DNA from: Isoetes taiwanensis
Lineage: Eukaryota; Streptophyta; Lycopodiopsida; Isoetales; Isoetaceae
Length of the DNA: 64,000 bases
Assembly: GCA_021234155.1 (NCBI GenBank)
Contig: JAJEKV010000077.1
Coordinates: forward strand, 4,951,849 to 5,015,848
Direction of reading: 5' to 3'
Part shown: positions 57,991 to 64,000 of the stretch, piece by piece
Position numbering within the stretch: position 1 is the stretch's first letter
Layout of the letters: each line of letters opens with the position of its first letter
The notes under the pieces: model-generated
What the model saw: only the letters and a program-made list of their open reading frames with translations
The model's database searches: none
What the model was told of the DNA's origin: nothing
Program-made: the position numbers and the translations under genes

Positions 57991-59759
57991 GCCAAAACTA
58001 GCCACCCTTGATTTTTCCCAAATTTTTTGAGCCTATCTCCTATTTTTCCTTGAATTTCCCCTATCGCTGGCCAAATATTCCCCAAAAATGCCTAAAAATC
58101 TATACCTTTGCCAAGTGGCATCCTAGTCATCATCCTAAAGTGCCAAAGATGTCAAAAAGTCAAGTGAAAGTCAAAATAAAAAGTCAAAAGGCACACTTTC
58201 AAAAAATACCCTTGCCATGTCATCAAGAGTCAAAATGCCACCTAGGATGGCCACACCTTGCTCACCAAAATGCTTTGTCATCCAACTTTGGTTATATCTT
58301 TTGCCACTTGGGTCAAAAATCATGCCACCTCATCAAAAAATGGGGGCATTTAAAATTTCGAAAATCCACTTGGGCAAAAAGCCATGTTTGACCTTGCCAC
58401 ATCATCCTTCATTATGCCAAATCATCATTTCATCATGTCCAGCCACCATTGATTCACCTTTTTAGCCAAAAAATCAAAATGCCATTTTTCAAAACTTGAC
58501 CACATCACCATGTTGCCCCTAATGAAAATATGCCACCGGCACAAAAATTTCCAAAAAGACCTTATATAGACCTTTGAATTCCAATTCTTGGGAATCGTGC
58601 CCTTTGAAAAAAATATAAAAAAATTGTCCTATTCTACCCCCGACCTAGATTCCTTTTCAGCCAATCACCCCCTCCACGTGGCTCACGGGGGCGTGGGGCG
58701 GTGGAGGTACCGAATCCCACGGGCAAGACACGTCAATTTAATAGTTAGCCCGGATCGAGCTATATATACCGGGCTGACTTTTTGACTTAGGCCTGGGATA
58801 TATCCACCCAAGAAGATCAAAAAAAAACCATTAGGTTCTATGATTCTCGGCCTCACAAGACTTTGAATGATGAAGTATTCACCGATCATAACCGACCGGA
58901 ACCAATCGAATTATGAAAAGGATCCGAATTAATGGAGATCATACCAAGAACGAGCATTGCCTATTTTTGGGAAAGAAGAGTTCGTGCCCATATGCCGACA
59001 AATTAGAGCTCTAACTACCCCGACACGTGTCTATAAAGATGATCCGAGAAAATTATTCCAATGAAGGAGAGGAGATTTTTGATTAGAAACCCGCCCTTGT
59101 TCTAGAAAGCAAAGATTTTGGAAGTTCTCGATACAAATTCTATTTGAGTGATCGAATGGATTACCCGACAAGTGTATTATGTTCCTAAGATAATCGAGAA
59201 AAGTTTTCTTGAGCAATCCACGGTGTTTCCCCTTTTCTTCAATCGATTTTGAGTGTTTTTTCAAAAAAATAGTTTTTTCCCATTTTTATGTGCCGGTCCA
59301 TACCGCGAACTTTGCCAAGAATTTCCCACCAATCCGATCAACAAATGAGTTGAAATCAAGTCAAACTATCTCGATATCATCTAGATTTGGCTTAACAAAT
59401 AGCTATTCTCCCCTTTAAATTTGCTCATATATTTCATTTGCATTCAAAGGAAATTTGATCGCATCCCGAGCTTTTTCTTCAATCATTTTCACCACCTTGT
59501 TCGAGAAAACATCCTAGTTATACACCGCATTCACATATCACCTTATTTCCTCACATTTGCACATCTTTTTCTCATCCCCTCACCACACATTTGGCTCTCT
59601 ACACCCTAAACACGTAATTTGGCAAGTATCTTTTAGAAAATCCCACAATTTAGAGATTTGTGCATCATGCTTTTTGCAAGGATTCCGTGGAAAGGCAACA
59701 TCTTTTGGAGGTCCTAAGGATTCTCTCTAAAAACTCTTGCAAAAACTTGAGAGCCCCTC
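57991..59759 (+). other. Probable 5' LTR and leader of the gypsy element (ends not resolved)
   Basis: Non-coding DNA rich in tgcca/gtcaaaa motifs up to 58600, then a TATA box (58761-58768) and a leader that ends at the gag ATG (59760). Position and composition fit a 5' LTR plus leader. No exact TG/CA borders or primer site were fixed because the second LTR lies outside the window. Confidence 0.4.
58747..58775 (+). promoter_or_regulatory. TATA box inside a perfect inverted repeat
   Basis: TATATATA at 58761-58768 lies between AGCCCGG (58747-58753) and CCGGGCT (58769-58775), which are exact reverse complements. It lies about 1 kb upstream of the gag start, where an LTR promoter is expected. Confidence 0.45.
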
Positions 59760-60970
59760 ATGGTGAGGCCTCCAAGGAAGACTGATGCAGATATGGATGG
59801 TAATGGGGAGCCTAGCCATTGAAGATATGCCTCTGGAGCACGGATTGGCGGCCAAAGGCCAGCCAGCCAGCAAAGACACCTCTAGGCAACTATCGACCCT
59901 ATCTTCAAAGTTGGAGACGCCTCCCTTCACGACCTCTTTATGACGAAAAAGAAACCCCGGAGGTATTTCTAAACTCATTTGATGATTATTTTAGGAATCA
60001 TGCTCCTAGAGGTATGACTAAGTTGGAATTGTTCAAGCTTTCTTTATGTCGATGATCTTGCTACTAAATGGTTTAACACTCAAAGAAAGATTTATGGTGT
60101 TCACACGTTTGAAGAGATGAGGAGCAGATTCATTGATAGGTTTGGCTTAATCGTGACTGAAACTTTGCTTCAAGCAATTGCATTCTCTTTCTATTAGAAG
60201 TGATGAAAGCATAGAAGCTTATGTTGATAGATTTGGAGAGCATGTGATAAAGTGTGAGTCAAAAAGGTGTTGATAATCCTCCTTTGCATTTGATCGCTTT
60301 CTTGCATGGTTTGAAGTTCGGACCCCGTTTACAAGAAGTTAATGAAGATACATCAACAACAACGTTTTGAGACCTTACCAAGGGTATTTTCCAAAGCAAT
60401 TGAGATCACAATTTGAGGGCTGCATTTTCTACTTTTTGAGCACGTTGATCTTGATTATTTCAATGATTTAGAGACTAACTATGAACCGTGTAATACAGTG
60501 AAGAAGAAAAATTCTTTTGAAGAAGATATGAGAGAAGAGATCTCTAAGTTGCAAGCTACTAACCTTAAAATTGCAACCTAACATGCAGGACCGCGAGAGA
60601 CACTTATGGAGGTTACAAGCAACTCTCTCTCGAGCTCAAGAAGGCTCCAAAGCACCCGGAGATGAGGCATCCGACTTCAAGTCTTCAGATCCTACACAAA
60701 GTAGAAAGCATTGTACCCACTTGTGAAGAAATCAGGCCATTTAGAAAGTAGTTGCTGGTCCAAGCCTTGCCCTAGATGTGATAAAAGGGTCCTGCTTGGT
60801 AAGGAGTGCCCTGTTTGTTCATATTGTAAAGAAACAGGCCATTATGAAGACAGGTGCAAGATCAAAGAGTATATGTTGAAAGATAAAGGTAAGATCAGAG
60901 ATGCATCCTCTTCTCATCTTTGTTTCCGATTACACATGAGAAGGAGGTGATGAATTCGAAGAAGAAGAAG
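59760..60970 (+). pseudogene. gag: gypsy gag with CCHC zinc knuckle
   Basis: ATG at 59760 starts MVRPPRKTDADMDGNGEP and soon stops. The capsid-like part continues in other frames as FLNSFDDYFRNHAPRGMTKL (59950-60035), then DLATKWFNTQRKIYG and RSRFIDRFGL (60055-60150), the usual retrotransposon gag pattern. The C-terminal part has CPRC, then CPVCSYCKETGHYEDRC at about 60800-60860, a C-x2-C-x4-H-x4-C knuckle with an extra preceding CxxC pair. At least four frame breaks. Confidence 0.75.
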
Positions 60971-61219
60971 AGGTCTTGGCTCTTTGGTACTCCCTATAGC
61001 CTAAGATCGGACCTCGGCAAGCCAACATGCCTAGAAATAGCATAGCTCCTCGCGCCCTCTCCTCCGGGTTCTGAGCCAGTTTCACCTCGGAATGGCGGGC
61101 CCTTTGGGTTAGGTGAAGTTGACCAGGTGTTGAAGTCTACGAGTCACCCTAGATGTTTTGACCTTGTTAAGAATAGCACCTTCCTATAGAGAGCGTGTCA
61201 AAACACTTATAGAGGAGAA

Positions 61220-61780
61220 TTGAGAACCGGGTTGTCCACAACATTTCTAGAGTTGGGAAAGACCCCGGTGATATTTTCATGTGAAGCTCAAGTCGAAGGT
61301 AAAACACTCTCTAAAGTCATCTTGGATGGAGGTTCAGGTATAAATATCATGCCTTTACATGTTATGGACTCTTTAGGGTTAAAATCACCGCAGCCCCAAT
61401 TATTCTAAAATCTTTTTGCTAATGAGAGTGTACAACCAAAAGGAGTTAATGATGTCCCGGCAGATGTAGGGGGTATCAAGATGACCCGGACTTTGTTGTA
61501 GTACGGTTTTCCTTCTCAGATTGGCAGCTATGACCTTCTTTTGGGCGGGAAATGGCTCAGGGTGGTTTACGCAAAGCAGTTATTGGGAGGAGGTAAATGC
61601 ACAATAGCGGATGGTAAGCAAGAAGTCACACTCTACAACCAGGAAGGTAAACTCCAAGAAGAATTTGCTTTTTCAATTGATGATGCACTAATTTATAAAG
61701 ATGTAGGTGTGTACAACATCTATGTAGACCCACTTTTGGAAGAAGAAGAGCAAAAGTTTGATGAGCATACTCATACATTG
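61220..61780 (+). pseudogene. gypsy aspartic protease and linker
   Basis: Frame 61220-61408 has LSKVILDGGSGINIMPLHVM: the catalytic Asp lies in LDGGSG, a variant of the usual D-S/T-G, as in many plant gypsy proteases. After a stop the linker continues at 61541 with GGKWLRVVYAKQ and LYNQEGKLQEE. The protease cleaves the gag-pol polyprotein. Confidence 0.7.
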
Positions 61781-62140
61781 TTCTTTGATGGCGCTTGTAG
61801 CGGGAAGTCGAGCCTAGCCTTGTCTGCTGCCATCATTAAAAGCCCAGAGGCTTTGACAGTGGCCAAAACAGCAAGAATTCACAAAAATATAACCTCAAAT
61901 GAGGCAGAGTATCAAGCTTTGATTGCAGGTCTCCAGGAAGCTTACATGATGGGAATCAAGAAGTCGAATATAAAGGGAGACTCTCGGCTGTGCAATCAAG
62001 TCCAAGAGGTATACCAAACCAAGCATTCAAGGTTAGTACAACTTAAAGAAGAGGTTTTGGGGATCAATTAGACAAATTTGAGGCCTGGACTATAGAGCAT
62101 ATCCCTAGGCATTTGAATAGTGAAGTAGATAAGGCTAGCT
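61781..62140 (+). pseudogene. RNase H domain located between protease and RT
   Basis: Frame 61541-62071 goes straight from the protease linker into LFFDGACSG (first Asp), SNEAEYQALIAGLQEA (Glu) and NIKGDSRLCNQV (second Asp). One frame break later comes IPRHLNSEVDKAS with the last acidic residue. All four catalytic positions of an archaeal/plant-type RNase H are thus present. In typical Ty3/gypsy the RNase H follows RT, and here a second, eroded one does, so this is a dual-RNase-H element. Confidence 0.75.
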
Positions 62141-62152
62141 AAAGGTACCATA

Positions 62153-63080
62153 TTGGATTTTTTGGCTGAAGGAGCCTTTCGGGAAGAAGAACCGAACCTC
62201 CTCGAGACTTGCCCAATTCTAACTATAGGGATAGAGGAAGCAAGAGAGAGCAAGTCATTTGTATCCAAAAGAATGGCCAAACCGAGAACCCCGAAAGTTG
62301 GTCAAAAGCTCCCCGAGCCTTGCTTCAACTCATTTCCTATGCTGTGTCAAGAATTCTCAGATGTCTTTGCTTGGGATTACTCTGAACTAAAAGGAATTCC
62401 TCCCTCCAAAGCAAAATTTGAAATAAAAGTAAAAGAAGGCTCTGATCCTGTTCAGCAGAAATTAAGGAGGATAAATTCTGCCTTGCTGCCACTAATCTAT
62501 GAAGAATTAAAAACTATGGAGAGTTCTAAGCTGATATGTGAGACATTGGAACCTGAGTGGTTGTCTTGCATTGTGCCAGTCAAGAAGAGGAGTGGCCAAC
62601 TTAGAATTTGTATTGATTATAGAGATATCAATAAGGTTACTATCAAAGACTGCTACCCCCTACCGTTTCTAGAAGAAGTTTTGCATACCATGAGTGGAAA
62701 AGAAGTCTATTCTCTTATGGATGGCTTCTCTGGTTTCAACCAAATAGAAGTTGATCCTCTATCACAGCCAAAAACCGCCTTCATCACACCTTGGGGAACT
62801 TATATGATGCTAAGAATGCCCTTTGGTTTGAAAAATGCCCCTGCAACCTTTCAGAGGGCAATGAACAATATTTTTGAGTCATTATCTCCCCAAGATTTCG
62901 TGGCTTTTTCTTGATGATTTGACTCGGCCACCTCTTTGGAAGATCATCTAAAACAATCACTAATATGTTTTCTTTGTGCAGATCCAATGGTGTGAACTTA
63001 AATCCAAAGAAGTGTTTGTTTTGGTCGACAAAGGTGTCTTTGTTAGGGCCATCGAGATATCGAAGAAGGAGTTCAGATTC
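62153..63080 (+). pseudogene. gypsy reverse transcriptase
   Basis: The 253-codon frame 62153-62914 holds FSDVFAWDYSEL, LSCIVPVKKRSGQLRICIDY, YSLMDGFSGFNQI (motif A) and MPFGLKNAPATFQRAM (motif B). The frame ends just before motif C. FLDDLT is encoded one base out of frame at about 62910-62925, then LEDHLKQ and NLNPKKCLFW (62935-63020) in further frames. A frameshift therefore removes the catalytic aspartates. Confidence 0.85.
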
Positions 63081-63720
63081 TGCAGATAAGCTCACAAGAG
63101 TTCTCGACCTCCAAAGTACCCAAAACATTGAAGCAGATCAAAGGTTTTATTGGTACACTTCAAGGCTTGAGGATTTACATCCCAAATTTCTCTCACATTT
63201 TGAGACCTATCACCAAGCTCACCAAAGTAGGGTATGTATCCAAAAATACAAGTCAAAAAGTACCCGGTTGAGTGGAATGGAGATTGCCAAAGGGCATTTG
63301 AATTGATCAAGAAGAGCTCAAGAAGAAGGTAACACTTCTTGCCCCTAAACCAAAATGAAGCTTTCCAAGTTTATGTACAGTTACATCATTTCTTGTAGGA
63401 TTAGCCTTATTTCGTAACAAAAGGGTACTAAATTATGCAGCAAAAAAAAGGGGTCGGAATTACGAGAGGTGAATTATCCAGTCCCTAGAGAAGTCTGCTG
63501 CTGCTCTAATATTTTTGACCTCTAAATTCCCCCATCTTCGATGCAAGCTCCAAAGATTCAAGTCTATATGAAGGTCAATCCTCTTCCAATGTTGTATGGT
63601 AAACAAGCCCCGAAGACCAAGTTCTATAAGTGGGCTGCCATGCTCCAAGACTTTGCCATTGAAGTCCACCTTGTCAAAGCAGAAAAAAGATCCGAGTAGT
63701 TTCATACCCTATGCCTTCTA
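63080..63720 (+). pseudogene. RT thumb/connector and second, eroded RNase H
   Basis: Spread over frames: TLKQIKGFIGTL and IYIPNFSHI (63125-63200), FELIKEELKK (63297-63335), VTVTSFLVGLALF (63375-63415) at the place of the usual gypsy RNase H start, and FYKWAAMLQDFAIEVHLVKA (63620-63680). The first catalytic Asp of this RNase H is not seen, consistent with replacement of function by the upstream RNase H. Confidence 0.6.
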
Positions 63721-63739
63721 CAAATATGATTTGACCTCT

Positions 63740-64000
63740 GAAGAGGATCAAACAGAGGAAGAGGTATGTCATTTAATTGAGAAGCCAGGTCTTGGATGCA
63801 ACCTATTGTCAATTATCTAAAACATCAAGAGGTCCGCCACATTTTCACCATCCGAGAAAGTTAAGTTTAGGAAAAGATGTCTAACATATGTGTCTTTGGT
63901 TGAGGACATTTTATGTAGGAAGATGCCTTCACAGATTTTGTTGAGGTGCTTGGTCAAGAAGAACAGTACAAGCTCTAAGACATGCTCATGATCTCGCTGT
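63740..64000 (+). pseudogene. gypsy integrase N-terminal zinc-binding region, truncated by window
   Basis: Segments SWMQPIVNYL (63792-63822), PSQILLRCLVKKN (63925-63963) and LRHAHDLA at the very end match the linker and the first His-rich part of a gypsy integrase HHCC domain. The catalytic core lies beyond the window. Confidence 0.6.

Larger units (their letters stand above)
59760..64000 (+). mobile_element. Ty3/gypsy retrotransposon with an RNase H ahead of RT, degenerate, cut by window end
   Basis: Plus-strand gag-pol in order: gag with CCHC finger, protease, RNase H, RT, RT thumb with a second, eroded RNase H, start of integrase. RT and linker sequences (WDYSEL, MPFGLKNAPATFQRAM) resemble plant Tat/Athila-type elements. 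About ten frameshifts or stops. The integrase core and the 3' LTR are beyond position 64000. Confidence 0.85.

Noticed and set aside
1-64000. tRNA, rRNA or snoRNA genes
   Set aside because: I looked for obvious clover-leaf boxes and conserved rRNA blocks and saw none; a covariance search was not possible here.

Overview
The window looks like a repeat-dominated stretch of a streptophyte (land-plant-type) nuclear genome. I see no bacterial-style operons, rRNA or tRNA genes and no convincing intact host gene. The plant assignment rests on a plant-type Helitron, a Ty3/gypsy element of Tat/Athila appearance, a plant-style LINE C-terminus and a copia-like tRNA-Met primer site. A non-seed plant is a guess only.

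Layout. (1) 203-5318: near full-length GC-rich LINE ('T-LINE') on the minus strand, ending at its 3' side in a (GGAA)n/(TTCC)n microsatellite. (2) 5319-7455: AT-rich DNA with little recognisable. (3) 7456-22754: head-to-tail array of four 2.5-kb direct repeats alternating with three ~1.04-kb spacers that each carry about 46-50 GAA triplets; the second and third repeats hold a 1-kb T-LINE 3' fragment at the same site. (4) 22755-25305: flank 'D' with remnants of two LINEs. (5) 27050-42261: a second composite element, with a diverged pair of 2.5-kb direct repeats flanking a degenerate reverse transcriptase of the Penelope/telomerase-like type (CxC, DKA-NN, YxxIP and YIDD motifs) and an unrecognised protein; a T-LINE of at least 5.26 kb is nested inside. 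(6) 42262-42990: second copy of flank 'D', lacking the LINE material. (7) 43097-45250: an exon-like reading frame and a second LINE family. (8) 45250-52790: purine-rich, low-complexity direct repeats with another nested T-LINE. (9) 52795-53740: a local duplication and an LTR-primer-site relic. (10) 53739-57990: minus-strand Helitron Rep-helicase gene broken by one stop and a few frameshifts. (11) 58000-64000: Ty3/gypsy element with order gag, protease, RNase H, RT, degenerate RNase H, integrase start, cut by the window edge.

The most interesting candidate system is the element family built from 2.5-kb direct repeats. One member carries the Penelope-like RT; another is a four-repeat tandem array without RT, as a non-autonomous derivative would be. 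Repeat/spacer boundaries share an A-run followed by CC, and the two spacer types begin with hairpins of similar layout.

A caution applies to the whole window: differences between otherwise near-identical repeat copies fall mostly on CAG/CTG triplets and are often multi-base. That pattern is what methylation-linked basecalling error would give, so many of the frameshifts described here may not be biological.
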